From Chrysophaeum taylorii (Eukaryota > Sar > Pelagophyceae > Pelagomonadales > Pelagomonadaceae): a DNA stretch of 64,000 nucleotides. The stretch spans positions 62,001-126,000 of the forward strand of contig JAQMWT010000071.1 in the NCBI GenBank assembly GCA_029834535.1, in the 5' to 3' direction. The notes beneath the pieces were generated by a model that saw only the letters and a list, made by a program, of their open reading frames with translations, was not told the DNA's origin and did not search any database. Made by a program: the position numbers and the translations under genes. Shown one piece after another: positions 12,155 to 22,460 of the stretch (position 1 is its first letter; each line of letters starts with the position of its first letter).

Positions 12155-12497
12155 CTAACTAACTAACTTCAGACCTCTCCCGAGCATGGGAGACAGGCCG
12201 GACCGACAGGAGCCAGTCCGGAATCACGGGCCTGTAGACGAGGAGCGCCGAAAGGTCGGTCGGCGGAGAGTGACCATCAAGCTTGTCGCCATGCGACGAG
12301 GAGACCGCGATGTGACTGACAACCAACTCGTCGATAGCCTTCCGTCTTCGCCCCCCGGCCATACCCCGTCCCACTGCGAACGTTCCGGCTGCCAACCGGC
12401 CCGCCCGGGAGGCGAATAGGTGCCAACCTACGCCGGGAGGGCGGATGCCCTCGCAAGGCTCAGGATTCATGAGGCACCGTCCTCCATCGCAACCGCA
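12155..12497 (-). mobile_element. TTAG-tailed SINE-like retroposon, copy 5 (near full length)
   Basis: Reverse-complemented copy of about 343 bp, from the (CTAA)n tail complement at 12,155 to about 12,497. With the 53,389-53,717 copy it defines the longest form, beginning GGTTGCGATGGAGGACGG. No clear target-site duplication is visible. Confidence 0.75.
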
Positions 12498-12499
12498 GT

Positions 12500-13560
12500 C
12501 GGCGACCAGGTTAAGGAGACACTCATTCTAAAACGCGGCATAATCAATCATCGGCGCGTTGTCGACGCGACGCCGGACGCGCGTGTTGGAGAACATCCCG
12601 ACTGCGTAGTACGTGAGGGAGCCGAGCTCGCCCTTTGTGGCAACGAGGAGGTCGCCGTCGTCGACGTAGCGCATGGCCGTTCTTCAAGGTGCAACCCGAC
12701 CCCACCTGGAACAACATGGTCTCCAGATTGTCGTAGTCGAACGTCGCAGGGCTTGGCGACGTCTGAGATCTTCGAACAACCGTCGACCGACAGTCTGAGG
12801 GCCGCCGCCCGCCGCGCGAGAAACTTGGGGTAGGCCTCCTCCTCCGCTGTCACCACGATCTTCGGTAAAAATCTCGGCATAAGAGCGTGTCGCGTGCTCG
12901 TCGATTCGCGCCATTTCGACCTGCCGTCGAGGTTGCGGGAGGCGGCGAAGAACTCGTCCTGGATGACAACCCCTCCTTTGCAGCGAGAGGTTGGACCTCG
13001 GCACGTTCCTCCTCGAGCAAGTCAACGCGCGCAGTTCGATTTCCGTGGGGCGGACCCTTGGCAGCGGCGAGGAAGAGCGGCGTAGAAGTCCTCGCGTCGG
13101 CAGAGATTATTGAGGTTCGCAACGCTTCGCGCAACCCTGCTTCCTTCCTGTTCCGCCACCGCATCTTCGCCATCTCTAGCATCTATCGCGAATTGCAGTC
13201 TCTGCTTCTCCCTGGCGGTATCGTGGCTCTCGATTCGGAGTCGCTCCTCCCGACGTCCCGCAGACGCGCTTCCTCTCGACGCCACCATTTGCCAAGGCCT
13301 TCTCGGCGCGACGCGTTGGAATTCTCTGTTTCGTGCGCCAGGGTGCCGCCGGCCACCTTGAGTACTGACTTTTGATGATCTTTTCCTTCCGAATGGCGAG
13401 GGGCAGCTCGGGTGTTCGAGGTTGAAGTGGGTGTCGCGCCAGCGACCGTTGTTCTTCTTCTCTGCGCGAACGCCGGCAAGGCCAACATTGACCACCGTCA
13501 CGGGTCGTGACGCATCTTCGGAACCACCCCTGAGCAACAACAACACCCCAGGATTGTGCG
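12500..13560. other. Unassigned, probably decayed mobile-element sequence
   Basis: Overlapping minus-strand frames of 100-174 codons with mixed charged composition; no domain was recognised. Frames change repeatedly, as in decayed coding sequence. Confidence 0.35.
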
Positions 13561-13689
13561 TTTGCGCAAACGTTAGTAAAAAATGTTACCTTTTACCTAT
13601 TTCACTTTACTGTTGCGCCAAAGCGATGATCTTAAAGTACTATTTTTTTACATTACGAAAACCGTCACCCAAGTCGACCAATCGATATG

Positions 13690-14345
13690 GCTGGGCCAAG
13701 CCTGTAGACGATGTCTGCGTTACGGACCCCGGATGCGACGCCCAGGCCTGAAGAAGGAGCAGTCCCCTCCGGTGGCGCGCCACGACGTGGCGGATGAGAG
13801 CGAGGGTGGTGCTGATGACGACGGTGAGGAGAAGGACGGCAACGCCTTTCTGGTGCCCAGGGACCAGTACGGCGACAACACGCCAAGCGACGTCAAGCGC
13901 GGCCAGAAGAGCAGCGTCTGGGTCGTCGTCAAGCACCTCAAAGGACGGGCGACCACCCCGAGTGCCTGCTTAAAGCCGCACACCGACAAGTCCAAGAAGA
14001 CGCGCGTGTGCTTGTACCAGGACGACACCGGCATGTGCTACGCATTGCTGAGGCTGCAGTACAACCAAAAGAAGAGGTGCTGGAACACGACCGAGCGTTT
14101 ATCGAGCACTTCGCCAAGAAGCAGTGCTGGAACACGACCGACTCGTTCGTGCTGAAAGGCAACAACGACGAGCGATGTCGTTGGCGCTCGCCGCTAAGAC
14201 GGCACACTTCAACACCTACGGCAAATGCCACGTCTCGAAGTCAAACTTCGAGGACGAGTTCTTCTGGGACGTGAACTTTGTCGAGCTCCGGACTCACGTC
14301 ATCAACATCTGCTTTGATAAGGCCCGAGTTCGGCCGCCAGGGCCT
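13690..14345 (+). pseudogene. BED-finger hAT transposase N-terminus, frameshifted
   Basis: Plus-strand frames encode an acidic lead, then GQKSSVWVVVKHLKG and KKTRVCLYQDDTGMCYALL with a CWNTT block, resembling the zinc-binding BED finger at the N-terminus of hAT transposases. The expected histidine helix (AFIEHFAKKQ) appears in another frame. It is followed by LAAKTAHFNTYGKCHVSKSN then FEDEFFWD, the segment after the finger in hAT proteins. At least two frameshifts are needed to join these. Unclear whether it belongs with the reversed fragment at 10-12 kb. Confidence 0.5.
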
Positions 14346-15240
14346 TCGTGATGCCATCGCGGACAAGACTAAGCGCCTGGCCGCCGGGTTTCAATTTGTG
14401 TCACGTCCTGAGTGAGTGAAGTGTTGTGTTTTAGGCCGCCATAATCTTGGACCCGTTGCTGTTTTTTTGTAAGGCTTTCGTCAATCAAGACAAGGCCAAG
14501 GCCATCCTCAAGAAGATGTACGTGGAATATGCTTCGACTGCATTTTGGAAGTAAACGTAGCTGACTCTGCAGCCGCGGCAGCGACGGTGGCGGCATCATT
14601 GGAGGCGCCGGAGTAACGGGCTGCATCTGCGACGGCACCGGCGTCCGAGATGACGACGTCGAGCCCGACTGCAGGGCTGAAGCCATTCCTCACAAACCCA
14701 GGAGCAACAGCAGCAGCAAGCAAACTGGGGAATCAATCAATCGGAGGGGGCGGTGCCGGACTTCAAGGTGGAGTTCGAACGCACACGAAGTGGGTCCAGT
14801 ACGCTCGCAGCATCTCTATTGGCTCAAGGAATTTATTTATTTCCTGACGACCTCTCGGAGAAATTTCTCCAAAACCTCCAGGAACCCCAAGCTCTTGGAC
14901 CTGATGATGCTCCTCGAAGTCGGCAAGCTCTACACGCGAATCGAAGGCAACCAGGAGTACGGCTACCTTCCGGACATCGTGGCCCGAGGTTCGAAGGTCA
15001 ATCAATATCAGCGCGCTGCCCGCTGAGAGCTTCTGCGAAGCGCATCATCTCAGGTGCCAGCATCGTCATGACCGTCCTTTGCGACGATGAGCTGGACATG
15101 CTGGTGACCCTGCGCATGATATACAAGGAATCCATGAAGTGGGCTCGAAACGAGTACGGCCATATGGATGGATCCTCAAGAAGTTGAAGTTCAAGTCCGA
15201 GATCATTCCTCTCGATGAAAACAAAGAAGACGACGATTAA
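14346..15240 (+). other. Probable continuation of the decayed hAT transposase
   Basis: Short plus-strand frames (e.g. 14,753-15,187) with hAT-like helical composition, ending in an acidic stretch and a stop near 15,238. No catalytic motif is recognised. Confidence 0.3.
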
Positions 15241-15475
15241 CCATCAAAACAAATCCCGTTCGCTCTGATATATCGTAATGCTCCTGGAATAGAAGTGATG
15301 CGGCAGCAAAACTAAATTTTCAGTCCCAGCAGCAGCCTTTAAATTACTTTACGCGGCACGCGGGCTGTATTTCTTTAGAAGAATTACTTTACCCAAATTG
15401 TTAGTGCTGTGACTTAACTCAAAAGTTTTGAGTAATTGCACAACCTCCTCCATTTTAAAAACAAAAAACCACCAC

Positions 15476-15574
15476 TGTGAGGAAGCTATGACACTTACCC
15501 CTGCACCACGTATCCAGTATCCCTACGTCATTCTCTTATCGCTAGTCTAACGCCTCATTATTCCAGTTGTCACA
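15476..15574 (+). repeat. Left LTR of the copia element (99 bp)
   Basis: TG...CA direct repeat, unusually short for a copia LTR. It matches 20,762-20,857 apart from a 3-bp insertion (ATT) and one or two substitutions. Confidence 0.92.
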
Positions 15575-15654
15575 TGGTAGAGGTGCTCGTTCGTTTCGAT
15601 CGAACGTGTGCTTGACTTCATGGCGACTCCTTATCGGCTTCAGTTCATTGCTAC

Positions 15655-16203
15655 GTGTTCGGTTCGTTATCGTTTATCATGTCCTCGATCGAAATTAAAG
15701 ATAGCAGGCTTTCACAAAAACTCGATGCCTTCAGTGGTGAGCGACATCTTTTTCACCAATGGACCCGGCGCCTGGAAAACATGATCATTTCCACCGGTGA
15801 TCGCATTATCTTGACCAATGACACGTGGACTAGCATTTCCGCCTCTGGCTGCTCTGAAGAAGAATTTGGTCTTAAGCAGCAACGCTGGTACTCTGCACTG
15901 TTCATGGCGCTACCAATGCATGATACTGATCGTGCGGATATCCGTGAAAACCGCGATATGAATTTCACGCGGCTTTACAAGCGCATTACTGATGTTTACA
16001 TGGGCCATGGAGATCGTGTCGCTCAGTCTGCAATTGCTTCACTGCATTCCTTGGTGTGCAACAATATCGATGAACTTGAGTCTTTTCTTAACAAGTTCAT
16101 CACTGGTGTTCAAGTTGCTCGGCATCATCAAGATTTCTTCCCTGACACTCTTGCATTGCAATTGCTTCAGACGAAAGAAAATCCCCGACTCGATCTTGTC
16201 TGA
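15655..16203 (+). CDS. Copia gag (N-terminal part)
   Basis: 182-codon frame; an internal Met at 15,679 (MSSIEIKDSRLSQ) is an equally good start. It matches the copia gag capsid region: FSGERHLFHQWTRRLENMI near the start and a helical body with LYKRITDVYMGHGDRVA. It stops at 16,203, but the gag sequence continues in the +1 frame from about 16,165 (DSILSEDLIALDPKLRTYDG), which marks a frameshift. Whether this is a lesion or programmed frameshifting cannot be told from one copy; the position inside gag favours a lesion. Confidence 0.85.
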   Translation: MFGSLSFIMSSIEIKDSRLSQKLDAFSGERHLFHQWTRRLENMIISTGDRIILTNDTWTSISASGCSEEEFGLKQQRWYSALFMALPMHDTDRADIRENRDMNFTRLYKRITDVYMGHGDRVAQSAIASLHSLVCNNIDELESFLNKFITGVQVARHHQDFFPDTLALQLLQTKENPRLDLV

Positions 16204-19120
16204 GGATCTCATTGCACTTGATCCTAAACTGCGCACATATGATGGTTTCGTTGATCGCCTCCACAGCAAAGTTTTTGATTATCTTCAGACCAAGTCTGCG
16301 CTTGTCCATGCTACGTTCCGTGAAAGTCCCCGTCATCGTGAACGTTGCAACTTTTACGGTCGTACCAACCATCCTTCTGATAAATACCTTCATCGCCTCA
16401 ATGCTTTGCGCTCCCAACAACGTTCTAGCCCTCGCCCATCTTTTCGAACATCTTTCCGTAACCGACCTTCACCTTCATTTTCCCGTGGTTTCCATCGCAA
16501 GCGCCCACGCCATACTGATCTTTGTCACTTTTGTGGTATTCCTGGCCATCACCAGAAAGATTGTCATAAGCGCCAGCGCTATTTGCTCTCACAAGCCACC
16601 GCCCGCCCTCGCCATCAATATCAATACCCACATCGGTCCAATCCCCAATACCCACCTAGGCCCCATCCACCCTTCTACCAAAACTGTCTTTCCGCCCCCA
16701 TCCCACTCTTGCCTCCATCTCAACCCTCTCCGCCGCTTCTTGCGTTGCCACCCTCCACCACACCCTCTGTCCCGCCTTCCACCGCTGTCTCCCTTCCTGA
16801 CCCATCTCTTTCTGCACCCACCTATCCGTCTTTCAATTTCCATCTTCTTTCCATCTCCCCCTCCATTCACCAAGTCCTTTCCTCCACCAATGCCCTTACC
16901 GCTCTGCTCACCGCCCGTGAGCGCGACTACCTTCACAGCACCAACCTTCGTCTCGTTGTCTACGATACCGGTGCCAACGTCAATCTCTTCAATTCCCCAG
17001 CAGGTTTCACCGACCTTGACAACAGTCAACAGCATTCCATCACTTCTGCTATCGGCACTGGCTCTGTTTCTGGTTCAGGCACTGCTCACTTAACGTTCCC
17101 TTCAATTGGTCCTCTTGACAATCGTGGTCTTCCTTCTCCTGCACCCACTCTTTCCGCCCCTCATGGCATCCATGCCGTGTTCCCGCATACCCTCATCTCT
17201 CCTGGCCTTGGTGACAAACGGATTCTTTCGGATCATGCCCTTGAGCAAGTTGGTTACGATTGTCACACCATTCAGGCCGTTGGCCCTGCTCATCCGCAAC
17301 GTATTTTACGTCACCGGCAAACGCATCACGTTATTCCCCTGCTTCGTCGCTGTGGTCTTCTTTTGATCGTCTGTTGGATCGGCAATACGACCGCTGCGCC
17401 CTACGCGGACTTCGTTTCACCTTTTGTGGCATTTTCTTCTTGCCCCCGCGTCCATGACCCTTGTGCGTTTCCCGCTGTGTCTCAACGCACTCAACTTACC
17501 TTCGACCTTTGGCATGCTCGTCTCGGTCACTACAGTCCCTCTTATATCCGCCGATTGTCTTCTCTCGCTGTTGGCGCACCACTTTTCCCGAGCTCCGCGT
17601 CTCTTTCTTTTTGTCCTGCTTGTGCTCTCGGTAAAATGCATGCTGCGCATGTTGGCCAACGTAAAGCCCATGCTTCCGCTTCCACTTCGCTTCCTGCCTC
17701 CGGGCCTTTGTCTCGTCCACGTGCCGTTGCGCCCTACCTTATTATCCACGCCGATCTCATGTTTGCAGGCGTCCCATCCTTCATATATCAAGATCGCGCG
17801 ATCCTCACGTTTGTCGATGATCATACGCGCCGCCGCACACGTTACTTTGCTCCACGACACGATGCACTTACGAACGCTCGTCAACTCGAACTTTTTCTGT
17901 CTACCGTGGTTCGCCCATTCGGATATCGCATTGCCCTCATCTACACCGATCGTGACCGCTCTCTTATGGGCCAATTCGAAACCTTCTGTCTGGGCAACAA
18001 CATCGCTCTCAAACGTGCTCCTGCAGCTCAGTCCAAAACTTCACAGGCGCACGCTTTTTCTGGTGTTGTGGAACGCTCTCATCGCGCAACTGCTGATATT
18101 ACTCGCACTCTTTTGGTACATGCGCACCGTCCACCTGATTTTTGGCGTTGGGCCATGGAAACGGCGGACTTCATCTCTGAGCGCATGCCAAATGCCTCTA
18201 ATCCTGGATGTATGACGCCATATGAAATGCTACATGAAACTCTCCCACGTGTTGATTTTCTTCGTGTTTGGGGCTGTCCTGCTGCAATTCTTACTGGCGA
18301 CAAATGGCCTACCAAAGCTATAACCGGTATCTTCATTGGGTATCCCTCTGCAGGCCCTGGATATCGCATATTGCTTCAACGCCCCACTGGTCCTGTCATC
18401 CACACCTCGATTGATGTTGTTTTTGACGAAAATTTCGCTGTGCGTAAGTCACTGTCCTCCCAACCCCTTCCTCCGTCTCTAGTGGATTCTCGTTTTCCTG
18501 ACTTGTTTTATTACGACCCTCGTTTATCTTCCGCTGTTGCTCCCTTGTCTTCTGTTTTTGATGCTCCGGAGCCGGCCTTATCGGGACTGATCACCCCTGA
18601 AACAATATCTCAACCGTCACTGGACAATACACAACCGTTACCGGACAATACGAAACGTGCACCTTTACGTCGAGCCAGACGGGGCCGACCGCGCAAAGTC
18701 GACCAACGCGCGTTACAACCACCAACAAAATTTTATACGGGCGATTCTGTTTCATCCTGTCACAATGTCGATTCTGTTTCCTCTGTCGCTTCTGTTTCCT
18801 CCTGTAACTCTTTGTATGTCTCTTCTGTTAGCTTTCGTTTGTTAGTTCATTATGTCTTCCTTCCCCTTTGTTTAGCTAACACCCTTGTTGATCCCCATGC
18901 ACATGTTTATTACTCTGCTTCCGAAGAAACCTCTCAGTATTCATACATTGACGAAACTACCATTACTTCCACCCATTTACGTGAAGCTTTAGCTCAGACC
19001 AATCCTGAGCGTCCTGGCTGGTTGCAAGCCATCGCTAAAGAATATAGCTCCCTTGGTCAGCTTGGTTGCTGGGATGTTGTTCGCCTTCCTTCGACTTTTC
19101 TGGCAACATTTGTACCCTCA
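16165..19120 (+). CDS. Copia gag C-terminus, protease and integrase
   Basis: Open frame (stop-to-stop region beginning near 15,990) carrying a zinc knuckle CHFCGIPGHHQKDC (16,522-16,563, C-x2-C-x4-H-x4-C) and a degenerate one before it, and a retropepsin active site VYDTGANVNLF (near 16,960). Integrase follows with WHARLGH...CPACALGK zinc finger (17,510-17,640) and catalytic residues in HADLM, YTDRDRS and VVERSHR. A long Pro/Ser-rich spacer separates zinc knuckle and protease. The frame ends in unrelated codons after about 19,100, where reverse transcriptase continues in another frame. Confidence 0.88.
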
Positions 19121-20550
19121 AGTGGATCCTCCGCAAGAAGTATGACTCTGGCCGCTTCAAATCGTACAAGGCTCGCCTCGTTGTCCGCGGTTACACCCAG
19201 GTTCACGGCATTGATTATCATGACACCTACTCACCGGTTGCTAACATCGTCAGGATCCGTTTCTTTCTAACCTTTGTCGCTGTTCATGACTGGGATTTGC
19301 ACAAGTTGGATGTCAGCTCCGCTTTTATCCAAGCTCCCATTGACGAAGACATCTATGTCTGGCCACCCGAAGGCTATGCTCCTCGCCAACCCACCGATGG
19401 TTCCAAAATCGTTTACAAGCTCCGTCGCTCTTGGTATGGTTGCAAACAAGCTTGTCGCAATTGGTGGCTTTATTTGGAACGCTTCCTTCTCAATGATTGT
19501 GGCTTCGTCCGCGGATCTGGTGACACTTGCAATTACAAGCTCGTGCTCAATTCTACCGTTGTCCTGCGTCTCGTTCTTGTCGTTGATGATCTTCTTGTGG
19601 CGCACCCTCGTCATTGCATTGGCCATTACCAAGCCTTTTTCCTCCGTTTCCGCACTTTCACTGACGTCAATGAGCTTGATCTCACCTCTTACGTTGGTCT
19701 TCGCATTACGCGTGATCGCTCTCAGAAAACCCTCACTCTTGACCAATCCCATGCTATACGTGAAATCCTTACCGAACATCGCTTCATCAACAGTAAACCC
19801 GAACTCACTCCCGCTCCCAAAGGTCTTCATCTTTCTGCGGCTGATTGTCCTGCTCCTGGTTCTCCAGATCACATCTTCATGGCGCGCATCCCTTTTCGCC
19901 GTATTGTTGGCTGTGTCCTCTTCATCTCCATCATGACTCGCCCTGATATCACTTGGTCCGTCAATCAGTGTGCGCGTTTTTCCCACAATCCTGGTAAACC
20001 CCACTGGCACGCTTTATCCCACACTCTGCGTTATCTCAACGGTTCTCAGGATCTTGCCCTTATTCTTGGTCGCGATTCTACCCTTCGTCTCTGTGGTTAT
20101 TCCGACTCCAGCTGGGCCGACGACCCTGATGACCGCCACTCTACAACTGGTTTTTGTTTTCTCCTTGCTGGCTCTATGATAGCCTACTGCTCCCGCTCGC
20201 AGTACTTACTTGCTCGCTCTTCTTTTGAAGCTGAATTGCTCGCTCTTTACGCTGCTACTGCTGAGCTCTCTTGGCTTCTCAAACTTTTTGATGACTTTGA
20301 TCTCCCTCGTCACACGGTCCCAATGTATGTTGATAATAGCACCACCGTCACCCAAGTCCGTCTCCAATGTCTCACACGGCGCACCCGCCATATTGACATT
20401 CGCTTTTACAGTACCGCCGAATATCATCATCGCAACCACATCATTGATCTCAAACACATACCCCGCCTTCACAATCTTAGCGATATTTTCACCCGCAGTA
20501 CGGAAGCTCCTTCCTTCCTCCGGCTTCGTGCTCTTTACCTCACTTCGTGA
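19100..20550 (+). CDS. Copia reverse transcriptase and RNase H
   Basis: Frame containing KWILRKKYDSGRFKSYKARL at the start, DVSSAFIQAPIDEDIYVWPP, the catalytic pair in LVVDDLLVA (copia usually YVDD), and an RNase H with DSSWADD, SSFEAELLAL, YVDNSTTV and TRHIDIRFY. Its upstream sequence (WDVVRLPS) is in the preceding frame, so a frameshift lies between about 19,085 and 19,125. Stop at 20,550. Confidence 0.9.
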
Positions 20551-20761
20551 TCTTCGCCCTGATCTCTGTTGTTTTCTTTCTTGCCACAATGCCTCTATTG
20601 ACGTCTTTCTCAAAGCTTCTCCTCTGTGAGCGTCTCACTTACCCCTTTCTCCTTTTCTTTCTTTTCCAGCACCTGTGTGAGGACCTCACTCTTACCCCAG
20701 CACCACCTGTGTGAGGACCTCACTTCCCCCTTTTTTCCTTTTCTTTCTTTTCCAGCACCTG

Positions 20762-20857
20762 TGTGAGGAAGCTATGACACTTACCCGTGCACCACGTATC
20801 CAGTATCCCTACGTCATTCTCTTATCGCTAGTCTAACGCCTCATTCCAGTTGTCACA
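20762..20857 (+). repeat. Right LTR of the copia element (96 bp)
   Basis: Near-identical to 15,476-15,574. The sequence just before it repeats CACCTGTGTGAGGACCTCAC twice, a partial echo of the LTR start. Confidence 0.92.
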
Positions 20858-20862
20858 ACCAC

Positions 20863-20965
20863 CCCGCAGGACAATAATAAATAAATAAATAAATAAAAAA
20901 TAAATAAATTTACGGCCGGCCCCCCTCCTCCTCCTCCTCCTCCTTGAAGAAGAAACAAGAACAAC
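20863..20965. repeat. AAAT microsatellite and GA/TC-rich spacer
   Basis: An (AAAT)n run around 20,870-20,910 and a (CTC)n run to 20,943 lie between the copia element and the 3' end of the minus-strand dioxygenase gene. Confidence 0.6.
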
Positions 20966-22135
20966 TCAAGCACCACCACCACGACGAGAAGAACGGTGTT
21001 TTTTTTTGCGGGGGGGGAGGTCGGCGATGCGTCGGAGCCTCGTGGGGAGGTGTCTATCGTAGAAGGAGGAGTCCTCCTGGGATAGGATGCGGATCGCCGA
21101 AATCGCAGCGTTTCGGAGCTCGATGGCTAGGTCCGTTGGGGGAAGTGGGTCTTCGAAGATCGCGTCGAGCGCGTCGATGGTGTGGTCCTTGAAATCGTCG
21201 AGTTCGGATTTGGGCATCTTTCCTTTTTTGATCTCGTCCGAGGAGGTCCGGAGGAAGTGTCGGATGTTGTCGGGATTCAAATTGACCAAACTCTCGTAAG
21301 TCGTAACGTTTAACTCGTCGCGCGAAACGGCGAGAGTTGCGTGCGCCACCCCGCCGCTCACGCAAAAGACGTCGCCAGGGCGCAGGAGGCAGACGTTGCT
21401 CGCCATTTCGAGGACTTTTTGTTGATCCTTAGTCAACGGAATTCCGAATACCGAATCTAGCATTTCTGAATGAAGTTTCGCCGACGCCGAGACCGGCCAA
21501 GTCGCTAATAGTTTATAGCCCGCAACGTTCACTCCAACGTTCGACCACAGAACTTGATCGACGTGAAGTCCTTTGCCGGCTCCGCGACCGCCTACAAAGA
21601 CGCCGTCGTCCGAAGTGTCCCAGCTCAAAGAGAATCGCGAGAGATCTCCAAAAGCATCGGCCACTTGTCTCCGAAGAATAGACTTTGTCTTCTTTCCCCC
21701 CAACAGAGCGCACGGATGGAAGGGATGGCGCTTCTCCCTTAGAACAGCGCGCGACCTGCGAAGCTCGCAGACGTACAACGGACCGGGCACGTCTCTCGCC
21801 GCTCTAATAGTTTCTCTCAAACCTTTCCGCTTCAACTCGCGTTGCACGCCCTTCTCGTCCACGTACTCGACGTTACACTTCACGTCGAACTCCGCTATAT
21901 TCTTCAGAAAGTCGACCACATCGTTGCTCTTCAAAGCATCGATCATAAAGTCCGGAAGAACGGACGACAACGTAAAATCGCCTAACTCGCGAACAACAAC
22001 GACCGATTCCAGGTGCGAGCCCAGCAGCACGTGGCGCGCGAAACCGGCCGCGTCCAGCTCGACGGCGGGCCGCACGAGGTGCGCGGGCCACGTCTGACGA
22101 ATCAATTCGACTTCGGCAGCAGTCAAGGCGGCCAT
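20966..22135 (-). CDS. JmjC/cupin-type 2-oxoglutarate Fe(II) dioxygenase, 389 aa
   Basis: Intron-free frame starting at Met 22,135. The likely iron ligands are His191 and Asp193 in GLHVDQVLW (H-x-D) and His265 in GGVAHATLAV. GYKLLATWP (Lys208 region) fits the co-substrate strand of JmjC-like cupins, and LLRPGDVFCVSGG is the typical strand before the distal His. JmjC/cupin_8 enzymes hydroxylate or demethylate proteins; the substrate here cannot be told. The N-terminal ~130 residues are helical and unassigned; the C-terminus is basic. It is divergently placed against the Myb/SANT gene copy A with 325 bp between the start codons. Confidence 0.7.
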   Translation of the reverse strand: MAALTAAEVELIRQTWPAHLVRPAVELDAAGFARHVLLGSHLESVVVVRELGDFTLSSVLPDFMIDALKSNDVVDFLKNIAEFDVKCNVEYVDEKGVQRELKRKGLRETIRAARDVPGPLYVCELRRSRAVLREKRHPFHPCALLGGKKTKSILRRQVADAFGDLSRFSLSWDTSDDGVFVGGRGAGKGLHVDQVLWSNVGVNVAGYKLLATWPVSASAKLHSEMLDSVFGIPLTKDQQKVLEMASNVCLLRPGDVFCVSGGVAHATLAVSRDELNVTTYESLVNLNPDNIRHFLRTSSDEIKKGKMPKSELDDFKDHTIDALDAIFEDPLPPTDLAIELRNAAISAIRILSQEDSSFYDRHLPTRLRRIADLPPRKKKHRSSRRGGGA

Positions 22136-22460
22136 CTGCGACCCAACGATAATCCTTACCCTTTTTTTACGAAAAAGGGTTTCGGCGCGATAGGGAGAAG
22201 AGACGATGATGTCCTCACAGTCAACACTTTGCGCCTTCGTTCTAACGGTCGTCGTCGAGGGAAGGCGATTTTTACGTCACTAAACCCTACTCAATCATCA
22301 TCGAAAGATTCGTGTGCGAACGGCACTCCCATTTGTTGCCGCAGAATTCGACAATACTTTGTGAGGATGTATGCGACGTCACGCATGCTTCGCGGCCGAA
22401 CGCGAACTACGACCGCGAAGCCAAAAACACACAATAACCAAAAACGAACCGTCTCGAGCC
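22136..22460. promoter_or_regulatory. Divergent intergenic region with sequence conserved at copy B
   Basis: Lies between two divergent start codons. About 80-100 bp upstream of the Myb/SANT start is AGGATGTATGCGACGTCA, repeated almost exactly upstream of copy B (about 41,950). This is either shared promoter/5' leader sequence or just part of the duplicated unit. Confidence 0.35.

Larger units (their letters stand above)
15476..20857 (+). mobile_element. Full-length Ty1/copia LTR retrotransposon
   Basis: 5,382-bp element with direct terminal repeats at 15,476-15,574 and 20,762-20,857. They start TGTGAGGAAGC, end TTGTCACA and differ by one 3-bp indel and about one substitution. It is flanked by the perfect 5-bp duplication ACCAC (15,471-15,475 and 20,858-20,862). 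TGGTAGAGG directly after the left LTR fits a tRNA primer-binding site. Gene order gag, protease, integrase, reverse transcriptase, RNase H is that of Ty1/copia. Two frameshifts break the polyprotein, so it is probably non-autonomous now. No obvious polypurine tract precedes the right LTR; that side is pyrimidine-rich. Confidence 0.95.

Noticed and set aside
16212-18215. Long alternative plus-strand frames (293 and 263 codons) inside copia gag/integrase
   Set aside because: Ser/Leu/Pro-rich shadow frames without motifs, overlapping the frame with zinc knuckle, protease and integrase motifs.
19267-20010. 247-codon antisense frame over the copia reverse transcriptase
   Set aside because: The sense frame carries all RT and RNase H motifs; the antisense frame has none.
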